64,000 nt of DNA from an uncultured Faecalicatena sp. (GTDB taxonomy: Bacteria; Bacillota; Clostridia; Lachnospirales; Lachnospiraceae). The position numbers were made by a program, and so were the translations under genes. The stretch lies in contig CAOKHZ010000004.1 of NCBI GenBank assembly GCA_948468385.1, positions 62,001 through 126,000 of the forward strand, in the 5' to 3' direction. A model generated the notes under the pieces. That model was not told the origin of the DNA. It saw nothing but the letters and a program-made list of their open reading frames with translations, and ran no database searches. Below, one piece after another: positions 52,976 through 61,072 of this stretch; the first letter of the stretch is position 1, and every line of letters begins with the position of its first letter.

Positions 52976-54733
52976 TTACCTATTTAACAAGTCCAGCGCT
53001 TCCTGATAATACCCGGCCATTTTATCCGAACCATATTTTCTCGTATCCTTCACGAACTGCTCCCAATCCGCGTCATCATTCATATTATAACTGCCCGTTC
53101 CCATGATAATCGTCGGAATGGTTCTGGCCAGGTACTGATCCAGATTGGCTTTCAGCTTGTCAAGTTCTTTCTGGTTTTCAGTGGATACTGCATTTTGTAC
53201 GCTGCTGCGCAGAGCCGCACTGTTTTCATAAGCACTCCATGCTTCCACCGCCTGTAATACGAACCGGTCATATCCCTTGTCCAAATCAACATTGTCCGTC
53301 ATGCCGATACACCTGCCAAGCGTCACCGCGATGGATTCCGGCTTATCGGAACTAAATACCGTGTGAACCGTTCCATCCGCATCGACGGTATAATTGCTTC
53401 CATTAATTCCCAGTTGATCATACAATTCACTGCCAAACGCGTCATACTGCTCCTGATTCAAACCATAATTTTTCAGCATGCCGCCCTCCTCTGTGTAAAG
53501 GAAGTCAACGAACTCCATAAATGCAATCGTCTCCTCCTCGGAAAGTTTGGTTGTAAGACCTACGCTGGTTCCCATTTTCGTAGTTCTCATGTATGCATTC
53601 GGCTCTTTATTTTTCTGGGCATCGCCGCCATAAACGTCATTAATCGGTATCTTTGCGCCATATACCACGATACCGCTGGTATAGTCATCCTCTGAATCCA
53701 ACTGGTTTCCTACTGCGGACGGACGTCCCTGCCACAACCCGACTTTTCCCTGATACACCTTTTCCATATCTACCGAGAAAAACATGTCCGATGTATGCTC
53801 CGAAAAGTTCGGGTCAATCCAACCCTTTTGATACCAGTTGTTCATGCATTGCAGATAGGCTCTGGTATTATCGCTGGTATAACCGTCGACCACCGTGTCC
53901 CCATCAATATAGATGCCGGTTGCCCCGCCGCCAAAGCTGCTGGTGAGGTCTCCCGTCTCCATATATCCCAAGTAATATGGAGAATAGCAATAACCATCCG
54001 TTATGTTCAAATCTGCCATCGCCTTGTCAAAGATGTCAAACATCCACTCCCAGTCACTGATATAGACCGGCTCGTCGCCGCCGCTCGGAAACACCACGTC
54101 GTCCTCCCAGCTCTCCGGGTCGGACTCATCGGCAAATCCATAGGTAAAGGCCACTCCCGTCTCCGGGTTCTTACCATACTTTGCAACCCAGTCCCGACGG
54201 TAAATGAAGCCCTCGAACGGGTCATCCTGCTCTTTCGCAATCCCGAATAACGCCAACACCTTCTTTTCGCCGTCCACGATGGAATAAATCTCATCGGACA
54301 CGTCCGGATTTGCTTCCAAAAACGCCACATAATTCGGCATGTGTTCCTTGTACAAATCCGTCAAATCCTGAAGGACACCCTTCTGATACAGTTCCGCCGC
54401 CGATGTCGTGCTCATGGACAAATCCATGATGTCGCAGTACTCTTCCGTTCCCAGCAGCGTGTTAAAGTCATCTTGTTCCGAGCCAGGAGGTGCCGTAAAG
54501 AAGTCAACGTCAATCTTCTTTCCGTTGAACTCATAATTTGCCTCGATGTATTGCAGCACCGGATTATCCTCATACTCGTCATAGAACTTCGCGTCCTCGG
54601 CCTTTGGAATCCAGTAAGACATCTTCCATGTGTCACCGCTACTTTCATCACCGCTTTCACCGCAGCCCGACAGTCCCAATGCGGATACGGCCAATGCTCC
54701 TGCCATAAGCAGGGAAACCACTTTCTTTTTCAC
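52976..54733 (-). CDS. Extracellular solute-binding lipoprotein (LplA/YtcQ type)
   Basis: 585 residues: lipoprotein signal peptide (lipobox LSGC), then the large cluster D binding protein typical of Lpl-type importers (WKMSYWIPKAEDAKFYDEYE, VDFFTAPPGSEQDDFNTLLG). It captures an oligosaccharide outside the cell; a rhamnose-containing one is inferred from the locus. The start is GTG 54733 with AAGGAGG about 8 nt upstream. It heads the operon binding protein-permease-permease-lipoprotein and is preceded by an activator-type promoter. Confidence 0.93.
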   Translation of the reverse strand: MKKKVVSLLMAGALAVSALGLSGCGESGDESSGDTWKMSYWIPKAEDAKFYDEYEDNPVLQYIEANYEFNGKKIDVDFFTAPPGSEQDDFNTLLGTEEYCDIMDLSMSTTSAAELYQKGVLQDLTDLYKEHMPNYVAFLEANPDVSDEIYSIVDGEKKVLALFGIAKEQDDPFEGFIYRRDWVAKYGKNPETGVAFTYGFADESDPESWEDDVVFPSGGDEPVYISDWEWMFDIFDKAMADLNITDGYCYSPYYLGYMETGDLTSSFGGGATGIYIDGDTVVDGYTSDNTRAYLQCMNNWYQKGWIDPNFSEHTSDMFFSVDMEKVYQGKVGLWQGRPSAVGNQLDSEDDYTSGIVVYGAKIPINDVYGGDAQKNKEPNAYMRTTKMGTSVGLTTKLSEEETIAFMEFVDFLYTEEGGMLKNYGLNQEQYDAFGSELYDQLGINGSNYTVDADGTVHTVFSSDKPESIAVTLGRCIGMTDNVDLDKGYDRFVLQAVEAWSAYENSAALRSSVQNAVSTENQKELDKLKANLDQYLARTIPTIIMGTGSYNMNDDADWEQFVKDTRKYGSDKMAGYYQEALDLLNR

Positions 54734-54792
54734 AATAACTCCTCCTTTTTCTTAAATCTCTCTTGCTTTCCATTATCAATCGATACTTGCTT

Positions 54793-54811
54793 GCATCGAC
54801 TCTCTCGATGC
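54793..54811. promoter_or_regulatory. Small hairpin in the 5' leader of the ABC operon
   Basis: GCATCGA-CTCTC-TCGATGC lies near the expected transcript start. It may act as a 5'-end stabiliser or an operator. Confidence 0.4.
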
Positions 54812-54815
54812 ATTT

Positions 54816-54882
54816 ATTATAGCAATGACATTTCGGGATGATATAGGATGATATTTTTCCTTTTTAGGACAAAAACACTATA
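54816..54882 (-). promoter_or_regulatory. Promoter and upstream activator element of the rhamnoside ABC operon
   Basis: Minus strand: -10 TATAAT (54816-54821) with a poor -35. Two direct repeats ATCATCC at 10-bp spacing (54836-54842 and 54846-54852) overlap the -35 position. A 39-bp segment (54844-54882) ending in ATCATCCTA matches the SDR promoter at 32 of 39 positions and lies the same 22 nt from the -10 box. This is the arrangement expected for an AraC-type activator. Confidence 0.65.
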
Positions 54883-54896
54883 CAGACAAAGGGGTT

Positions 54897-54929
54897 TGTA
54901 TCATAGGGGACGAAGTTTCCTATGATACA
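54897..54929. promoter_or_regulatory. Perfect 11-bp inverted repeat, possible operator
   Basis: TGTATCATAGG and CCTATGATACA face each other across 11 nt, about 75 nt upstream of the ABC operon -10 box and next to the araC terminator. It has no T-run on the operon strand. Confidence 0.45.
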
Positions 54930-54975
54930 AAAAAACACCGTACGGATAAAACAATCTTCATCCTCACGGCGTTTT
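54929..54975 (-). terminator. Terminator of the araC-type gene
   Basis: AAAACACCGT (54932-54941) faces ACGGCGTTTT (54966-54975); on the minus strand a run of seven T follows. Confidence 0.7.
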
Positions 54976-55002
54976 ACATTCATTTATTCCTTTTTCATAT
55001 CG

Positions 55003-56229
55003 CTACATCTTGGCTTGCATCAGGTTTCTGTATTGCTTGGGCGTCCTGCCCTGGTATTTTTTAAATAGGCGTGAAAAATAATTTTCGTCATTGATTCCCA
55101 CGCACTCTGCCACCTCCGCAATCGTCAAGTCCGTCGTGGTCAAATAGCGGATTGCGGCAAACACACGCTTTTCATTGATATAGTCCACGACCGACTTCCC
55201 CACTTCCTTTTTAAAACGAACTGCCAAATAGCTCACGCTGACATTGCTAATCTCGGCAAGTTCCTTTAGCGTCATCGGTTCTTTGATATTACATTCAATA
55301 TAATTGATGACGTCCCGCACAATCTGCGAATAGCCAATCAGGGAATGATTGCGCACTAGCATACAATATTTCCGAACCATCTCATGCCCTAAATCATCCA
55401 ATTCTTTGACAAAAACACATTCTTCAATCCGTTTTGCAAAAGAACGTGAAACGGAATCAATATAAAACGGGTGCACCGCCGCCGCTTGTACCGCCTTACG
55501 GTAAAGCGTGTTGGAAACAATCATCATATTCTTTGCTTCCCGCAAGGTACTATAACCGTCCCGCAGGTTTAAATGTCGGAAAGCCAGCTTTTTCTGTGCC
55601 TCATACGCCTGCTCCATGTTTCCCCGCGCAATGGCCGCCATCAATTCCTCCTCCTGATCGTAACGCTCCTCCAACACTTTCATGGATAAGCGGGGTTCTT
55701 CCTTTTCCTTGGGCATGCCCGTTTGAATCTTCTGACCATAATATTCCTCGATTCGATTAATCTGGATGTCCCCCTTATTTCCATAAATATAATCAATCTG
55801 CAGGAAAATGAGACTTTCAAACGCTTCTTTCTCCCTTATTAGCGGGATACTATAGAAAAACTCTTCCAATTCCCCTGCTTGTCCGGGTGTCAGCCGGTTA
55901 TCCTCCACGACTTGCGGAAGTAACTGTTTCGGGGATTCCGTTAAGAAAGGCCCGATTGTTATCATCTCCTTCTCCCCCTCCGCCACGCATGCGGATGGTA
56001 TCAAGAAGGAATAATTATGCAATTCAAATTGATCCGTCAACACATAAACCGTTTTTTCTTCACAATAGGTCAAGGCATTTTGAAGCCCCTCCATGTGATT
56101 AAAGTTTTGAAAAAAATATTGCTGCAGTCCGCCGTCAAATGTACGAAACGCTTCCTCCGTCAGGGGAAATCTCCGGGTGGAAACTCCAAATACCCGCATC
56201 TGCTCTTCCAATTGCCTGATTAAATCCAT
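55003..56229 (-). CDS. AraC-family regulator of the rhamnoside locus
   Basis: 408 residues. The C-terminal AraC domain is intact (EPMTLKELAEISNVSVSYLAVRFKKEVGKS..., ECVGINDENYFSRLFKKYQG). The N-terminal ~270 residues form a sensor region with a possible cytoplasmic ligand-binding fold (FDGGLQQYFFQNFNHMEGLQ, VYVLTDQFELHNY); no transmembrane segment. ATG 56229 has GGAG about 9 nt upstream. It lies between the SDR gene and the ABC operon on the same strand. Both carry the same upstream element, making this the obvious candidate activator. Confidence 0.9.
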   Translation of the reverse strand: MDLIRQLEEQMRVFGVSTRRFPLTEEAFRTFDGGLQQYFFQNFNHMEGLQNALTYCEEKTVYVLTDQFELHNYSFLIPSACVAEGEKEMITIGPFLTESPKQLLPQVVEDNRLTPGQAGELEEFFYSIPLIREKEAFESLIFLQIDYIYGNKGDIQINRIEEYYGQKIQTGMPKEKEEPRLSMKVLEERYDQEEELMAAIARGNMEQAYEAQKKLAFRHLNLRDGYSTLREAKNMMIVSNTLYRKAVQAAAVHPFYIDSVSRSFAKRIEECVFVKELDDLGHEMVRKYCMLVRNHSLIGYSQIVRDVINYIECNIKEPMTLKELAEISNVSVSYLAVRFKKEVGKSVVDYINEKRVFAAIRYLTTTDLTIAEVAECVGINDENYFSRLFKKYQGRTPKQYRNLMQAKM

Positions 56230-56337
56230 CTTTTCTTCTCCATTGAAAAACAACTTGTCTCTTTTCTCATTTTACAAGCTTTCATAAAAATTATCAATCA
56301 CAAGTTTTCAATGGAATCTTCGTGTAACAGTTCAGAC

Positions 56338-56412
56338 GTTACTTTTCACGGGGCGTATGTCCACACAGCTGCGAAACCGTGCGCGCAAACGCGCACGTCC
56401 GATAAAGTGACA
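56338..56412. repeat. Intergenic palindromic element (GTTAC...CACGG family)
   Basis: Starts GTTACTTTTCACGGGGCG, contains the perfect hairpin CGTGCGCG-CAAA-CGCGCACG, and ends GTCCGATAAAGTGAC, close to GTCCGACAAAGTGATGG of the 12751 element. Confidence 0.7.
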
Positions 56413-56432
56413 AGGTCGGTAGATATCCATCA

Positions 56433-57371
56433 TTATGCCAGCAATTCTTTCGGAATCCGCCTTTGCAATTCCTCCACGCTCCAAGTACCGCTCTCTTCCT
56501 TGATTTCCTTTACAACCTCTGATTCCGACCAAAGCCCGATTACGCCGTCCGCCGCCAGTTTGAACAGCTTGCCGGTTATCTGTGATGCCTCCTCCGACGC
56601 AAGATACGCCAAAAACGGCACCATTCCCTCCGCCGTATGCTTCATCGCCTCCGGCGCAAAGGCCTCCACCACCTCCGGGGAAACTCCGTTTAAACGGTAA
56701 GTCGTCTTGGCGTTGTACCAGGAACGGGTTCTGGCTAACGGCGTGTAGACATTGACCGTAATCCCGCTATCTTTCAAATCCGAGGCCGCAGCCTTCGTCA
56801 AGGCGACAACGCCGGCATTTCCCGCCCCATAGGCGGCATAATTGGAAATCCCCACGAACGCGTCCGACGCGGAATTCAAAATGCGCCCATACCCTTGTTT
56901 TTTCATGTATGGCAAGGCATAATGCATCAAATAGTAGGTTCCCGAGAGCTTGGAGCGGATACTGATATCCCAAATTTTCAAATCCATGTCCATGATACCT
57001 CCCGTCCAGTTTGAAGAAGCGTTATTGACGATGATGTCAATCCTTCCCCAATTCTCTACCGCCGTCTCCACCATCTTCTTTGCCATTTCCGGGTCGCTTA
57101 CGTCCCCGAATACCGGAACGGCCTCGCCGCCTCTCTTGATAATTTCATCCGCCGTCGTCTTTGCATCCCCATTAAACTTTTCCAGTTCTTCCCGTTCTCC
57201 AGGGGTAAAATCCAATTTGGTTTCCTCAAACGCGTTGATGGAAGACCCCGGTTTCCGATTATTCGTGATCACCTTGCAGCCATGCTCCGCCAAACAAAGG
57301 GCGATGCACCTTCCCACCCCCTGACCCGAACCTATGACAATCGCTGTTTTTCCTGATAGAATCTGATTCAT
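56433..57371 (-). CDS. SDR-family oxidoreductase lacking the catalytic lysine
   Basis: 312 residues of the short-chain dehydrogenase fold. The cofactor site is GSGQGVGRCIAL, and NNAS is present. An insert (about residues 45-75) resembles that of longer SDRs of the FabG/17-beta-HSD type. The active-site Tyr is in YAAYGAGNAGVVAL, so the YxxxK motif reads YGAGN with Asn for Lys; the Ser lies in ILNSASDAF. Without the Lys, normal dehydrogenase activity is doubtful; the codon is plainly AAT. AAGGAGGG precedes the ATG. The gene shares a promoter element with the rhamnoside ABC operon, so a role in sugar catabolism is inferred. Confidence 0.88.
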   Translation of the reverse strand: MNQILSGKTAIVIGSGQGVGRCIALCLAEHGCKVITNNRKPGSSINAFEETKLDFTPGEREELEKFNGDAKTTADEIIKRGGEAVPVFGDVSDPEMAKKMVETAVENWGRIDIIVNNASSNWTGGIMDMDLKIWDISIRSKLSGTYYLMHYALPYMKKQGYGRILNSASDAFVGISNYAAYGAGNAGVVALTKAAASDLKDSGITVNVYTPLARTRSWYNAKTTYRLNGVSPEVVEAFAPEAMKHTAEGMVPFLAYLASEEASQITGKLFKLAADGVIGLWSESEVVKEIKEESGTWSVEELQRRIPKELLA

Positions 57372-57415
57372 GATACCCTCCTTGAAGTTTCCTTATGCGG
57401 CTGTTCGCATCTTGT

Positions 57416-57489
57416 TATACGGAGCGGCAAATTTATTTGATGCTCCGTATATAGACAAAGGACAGCACGTTTCCCCGCACTGTCCTTTG
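57416..57489 (-). other. Two strong hairpins in the 5' leader of the SDR gene
   Basis: TATACGGAGC/GCTCCGTATA (57416-57451) and CAAAGGACAG/CTGTCCTTTG (57456-57489) are perfect stems. They lie inside the ~130-nt leader predicted from the promoter at 57509, so they could affect elongation or stability. Confidence 0.6.
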
Positions 57490-57508
57490 ACATACTAACG
57501 CTATATAG

Positions 57509-57575
57509 ATTGTAAATGAAATTCTATAAAAAAGAGTAGGATGATTTTTTTGTATTCTAGGAGAAAAACATTATA
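57509..57575 (-). promoter_or_regulatory. Promoter and upstream activator element of the SDR gene
   Basis: Minus strand: -10 TACAAT (57509-57514), then 22 nt to a 39-bp element (57537-57575) that is 82% identical to the one before the rhamnoside ABC operon and ends in the same ATCATCCTA. No good -35 is present, as expected for an activator-dependent promoter. Confidence 0.62.
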
Positions 57576-57585
57576 AAATCCTACT
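57527..57585 (-). terminator. Terminator of the Sel1-repeat gene, overlapping the SDR promoter element
   Basis: AGTAGGAT (57535-57542) faces ATCCTACT (57578-57585) across a long A/T-rich loop, followed on the minus strand by CTCTTTTTT. The right half overlaps the activator element. Confidence 0.5.
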
Positions 57586-57587
57586 TT

Positions 57588-58838
57588 TTACCTCCTCACC
57601 CATTTCCCAAACAGCGTCTTTTTATAACGCAGCCGCTCCTGCATCGCCTCGTTATAGTCCCCGGCCTTCTGCAGGTATTCCATGCCTTTTTTGATGTCCT
57701 CCGGCACGCCCAGGCCCCTGGCATGGATGAATCCGAGCATGAAGAACACTTCCTCGTTCTTTTTGCCCACCATCTCCAAAAACTGCCTCGCCTTCACGTA
57801 ATCCTGCTGCGTGCCCAGGCCATAGAAGTAACATTTGGCCAGATAGAGTACGCCCCAGTTACTTTTGTGGGCATAGGCATAGTTAAATAATTGGAACGCC
57901 TTCACATAGTCCCGCGCCACGCCCCTGCCATTAAAGCACATCTCGCCGAGGGTATTGGCACAGCCTATCTTGCTGCCGCTGTCGCGCGGTTCTGCCATTC
58001 CTCTTTCAAAACAGTGAACGGCATAATCCAAATTTTGCGGCACCAGCTTCCCCTGATCATAAGCATGACCAACGTCATACCACGCGAGCGGCTCACCTCC
58101 CTCGAGAGCCTGCTGATACCAGTAAAAGGCTCCCGCCTTGTCCCCGGCTTTTTCCAGTTGTTCCCCATAAAAATACTGAAGATACGGATTTCCCGTCTCC
58201 GCCCCTATCTTGTACAAGTCCCTTGCCTTCTCCGGCTGGGGAAGGATGATGTCCTCGTCCCCCTGACGATAATACCGATCCAGATTATTTGCCGCAAAAT
58301 AAATGCCGCCTCGAAGCGCCTTCCAAAACCACTCCTCACACTGGGAAATATTTTCCTTTAAATATGCCTTGTACTCCGCACGGTTGGAAAACGAATTCTC
58401 CCCCTTTTTCTGAATCCGCAGAAAGTCCCACCAGAAATAACTGTTGGCAATCGTATACTGGCAAAAAGCATCTCCGGCTTTCGCGCATGCCAGCACCTTG
58501 TCGAACGCTTCCTGAAGGTCTGCAAATGGCATGCTCGCCTCCACGGAAGGAGTCAGTTCCCCGCTGCGCAGACAAATCAGCACGCCAAGGGCGCTCCCCT
58601 GCTTCACGGACTCATGGTATAACTTCGTGGCCCGCCTGTCATCTACCGGAAAATGATGGCCGTCCCACACATACCCCGGACCGCATAGGCACCGCGCCAA
58701 AAAACAACTCGCGTCACCGTCCCCGGCGGCAGAAGCCCTCTCCAACAATTGAAGCCCTTCCATTCCCTTTCCAGACCGCATGTCATAATAAATGTACTGT
58801 AATGCCTGCTCCACTGAATCACTAAAACATCTTCCCAT
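57588..58838 (-). CDS. Sel1-repeat (tetratricopeptide-like) protein
   Basis: 416 residues made mostly of Sel1-like helical repeats, for example ALGVLICLRSG, AWYDVGHAYDQGKLVPQNLDYA, NTLGEMCFNGRGVARDYVKA, YLAKCYFYGLGTQQDYVKAR and FMLGFIHARGLGVPEDIKKG. Such repeats mediate protein-protein contacts. No signal peptide or membrane helix. AAAGGAAG is about 11 nt before the ATG. It follows the membrane protein gene by 28 bp on the same strand, so the two are probably co-expressed. Confidence 0.9.
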   Translation of the reverse strand: MGRCFSDSVEQALQYIYYDMRSGKGMEGLQLLERASAAGDGDASCFLARCLCGPGYVWDGHHFPVDDRRATKLYHESVKQGSALGVLICLRSGELTPSVEASMPFADLQEAFDKVLACAKAGDAFCQYTIANSYFWWDFLRIQKKGENSFSNRAEYKAYLKENISQCEEWFWKALRGGIYFAANNLDRYYRQGDEDIILPQPEKARDLYKIGAETGNPYLQYFYGEQLEKAGDKAGAFYWYQQALEGGEPLAWYDVGHAYDQGKLVPQNLDYAVHCFERGMAEPRDSGSKIGCANTLGEMCFNGRGVARDYVKAFQLFNYAYAHKSNWGVLYLAKCYFYGLGTQQDYVKARQFLEMVGKKNEEVFFMLGFIHARGLGVPEDIKKGMEYLQKAGDYNEAMQERLRYKKTLFGKWVRR

Positions 58839-58866
58839 CTCTGATTACTTCCTTTCATTTTTTATT

Positions 58867-60189
58867 TTATTGTCTTGGCGTAAACTCTTTCCACTCCGAC
58901 CAGTTCGGCGTAAAACGTCGGTCATAGTACTCCACCAGCCATTTCGCGGCCTGCCTATCACTGCAGCGCGTCTTGTAGTAACGCAATTTTCCATCTACCG
59001 GCCATGTCATCTGGACGTAGCATCGTCCGTCGTTTTTGTCCCCGGCGGCAACGTCCATGCATAAGTAGCCGCCCGGCAAAAGCAAATTGACAGATTGATA
59101 TGTACGGTTGACAAGCCCGTCCGCCACCACGCAGACATCCGTTCTTTCGAACGTGTCATGGCTTTGAAACACCCGCTGCGGCGTCATCAATGCCAATCGC
59201 CCCTCCAAGTTCTTCCCTGCCGGATTGCCCGATGCCCCGGAAGATCCAAATGCAACGGACTGCGGCAATACGACTGAATGCAAGCCGCCCCACGCGCTTT
59301 GTACGCCCTCCGCCCGCTCGCTTTCCGCCTCTTCCCGCTGGCTTTTACGCCGTCTGTATTCCCGCAACAACTTCTCCCACTCCTCGTCGGATTTTCTGGT
59401 ATATTGCGTATGCTCGGAATACGGTGCAAACAACGCGTCCGGCGCATGAAGTTTCACACAATCCAACAGCATGGGCAGCTCTTTCGGGTTCTTTAACTCG
59501 AACGTCCACTCCTGCCTCCGGTCGTCCAAAATAATCATCTGTATGACGTGAGTAACCCGGGTTCTGCCTCCTTGTTGGTGATAGGTCTTCTCGTTTCGCC
59601 AAAACACCACCCGGATACGGGAAATGTCCGTGACCACGTCGCCAAATACCCACTTCTTCCCGACTGCCACCTTGTCAAACCACTGGCCGTTTTCCGCAAT
59701 GTCTGCGTCCACCATGGCAAACAGCTCCCGCGCGTTTGGTGCCTCGTCGGGATAAGGCATCTGAGAACGAATCGACTTGGCCAGGCCGCTCTTCGCCGGA
59801 CAAATCGCGTCCCGCAAGGCAATGTAGCCTTCATATATCCCGGCCACGAAAAATCCCACCACAAATACGGCCGCCGCTATCATCTTTATGTATTCTTCCG
59901 TCTCCTGGTAATACTGGACTTCCTCCATGCTCGCCACGATATACACGGCAACGCAGGCTCCCAACGCGAAGAACAATGCCGTCCACCCCAGCTTGGTCAA
60001 ATGGTTCCGGCAACGCTGCAGGCAATACCCTTCCTCCGGCCCTCTGGGTTCGTGCTTTTTCTTTAACGCCATCAAGCCCAGAATCACCGGAATCGCCCAA
60101 AGGCGCAAAAGCAAGGCCAGTGAGATATAAATCAGCACGTTCCAAGGCCACGCAAGCCACAATATCGGTTTTACTTCCTTCTCCTCCAT
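58867..60189 (-). CDS. Membrane protein of unknown function, partner of the Sel1 protein
   Basis: 440 residues. Hydrophobic helices at about 11-40, 68-86 and 104-124, then a large soluble region: a YcxB- or PH-like segment (DVVTDISRIRVVFWRNEK...VIQMIILDDRRQEWTFELKN) and a charged linker (YRRRKSQREEAESERAEG) before a C-terminal domain with WSEWKEFTPRQ at the end. I cannot name the family. GGGAGGG lies before ATG 60189. Expression with the Sel1 gene suggests a membrane complex. Confidence 0.72.
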   Translation of the reverse strand: MEEKEVKPILWLAWPWNVLIYISLALLLRLWAIPVILGLMALKKKHEPRGPEEGYCLQRCRNHLTKLGWTALFFALGACVAVYIVASMEEVQYYQETEEYIKMIAAAVFVVGFFVAGIYEGYIALRDAICPAKSGLAKSIRSQMPYPDEAPNARELFAMVDADIAENGQWFDKVAVGKKWVFGDVVTDISRIRVVFWRNEKTYHQQGGRTRVTHVIQMIILDDRRQEWTFELKNPKELPMLLDCVKLHAPDALFAPYSEHTQYTRKSDEEWEKLLREYRRRKSQREEAESERAEGVQSAWGGLHSVVLPQSVAFGSSGASGNPAGKNLEGRLALMTPQRVFQSHDTFERTDVCVVADGLVNRTYQSVNLLLPGGYLCMDVAAGDKNDGRCYVQMTWPVDGKLRYYKTRCSDRQAAKWLVEYYDRRFTPNWSEWKEFTPRQ

Positions 60190-60296
60190 CTTTGCATTCC
60201 CTCCCTATGATTTTTATCATTATGAACCACTCATTGTCTAAAACCAATGAGTTTCTTTCTTCAAATGTATTTCTGTCGTCTATATTCTCTTAAGTC

Positions 60297-60830
60297 TCAC
60301 TGCACCGTTATCGAAAATTCCTCATAAATCCCCACCGGCACGGCTTCCCCGAACAAATACTCTTCCATATTGTCCGCTTCGAAATTATAAACCGTGACCA
60401 GGTTTCTATCCTGGTCAACCACCCAATACTCCCTGACTCCTGCCGTGCGATACTTTAGCAACTTTTTATAGTAATCCATTCGCCGACTGCTCGGTGAAAC
60501 AATTTCTATAATCCAATCCGGCGCACCCTGACAGCCATTTTCCGTGATTTTATTCTTATCACATATAACGGAGATATCGGGCTCCACATAATTTTTACTA
60601 CTTTCACTTAAAAACACGGCAAATGGAGCTGGAAACACCTCACATTCTCCCTTTTTGGCCCGAACGTAATTTCCAATCTCCCGGTCAAAAAAATGAACCA
60701 ACCGTTGATGAGCCGTACTGGGCGGTGCCATGTAATAAATTTGTCCGTCAATCAGCTCCGCACGTTCACCATCCGGCAAGGCATAGATATCCTCTATTGT
60801 ATATTCGACTTCTTTTCTCAGTGCCTGCAC
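60297..60830 (-). CDS. Uma2 family PD-(D/E)XK nuclease domain protein
   Basis: 177 residues from GTG 60830, with GGAGAGG about 10 nt upstream; the frame is open further upstream but that part is not family-like. Motifs: ELIDGQIYYMAPPSTAHQ, VEPDISVICD and GAPDWIIEIVSPSSRRMDY, with the PD...E-x core intact. Same family as the C-terminal domain at 955-1821, but without an HTH. Function unknown. Confidence 0.87.
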   Translation of the reverse strand: MQALRKEVEYTIEDIYALPDGERAELIDGQIYYMAPPSTAHQRLVHFFDREIGNYVRAKKGECEVFPAPFAVFLSESSKNYVEPDISVICDKNKITENGCQGAPDWIIEIVSPSSRRMDYYKKLLKYRTAGVREYWVVDQDRNLVTVYNFEADNMEEYLFGEAVPVGIYEEFSITVQ

Positions 60831-60974
60831 CTTATCACGACCTCTCCAATTACAGATAATGATGGAACCCCTTTTCACATTACTGATTTTAACACACCTA
60901 TCCAGGATTCTCAACACCCATATTTTTTTATAAGAGGATTTTTTCAACCCACTGGAAGGAGTTACAGATTTACG

Positions 60975-61021
60975 AAAAAATATCCCGGCTGCCAAATTGA
61001 AATTGACAACCGGGATATTTT
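60975..61021. terminator. Terminator downstream of the chemoreceptor gene
   Basis: AATATCCCGG (60979-60988) faces CCGGGATATT (61010-61019), with GCC/GAC inner pairing and T-runs on both sides. It ends the leftward transcript from the MCP gene. Confidence 0.8.
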
Positions 61022-61072
61022 CATCCTTGAATGAACATCCAGAACACCATGGTCTGCAGCACCGCCTTCGTT

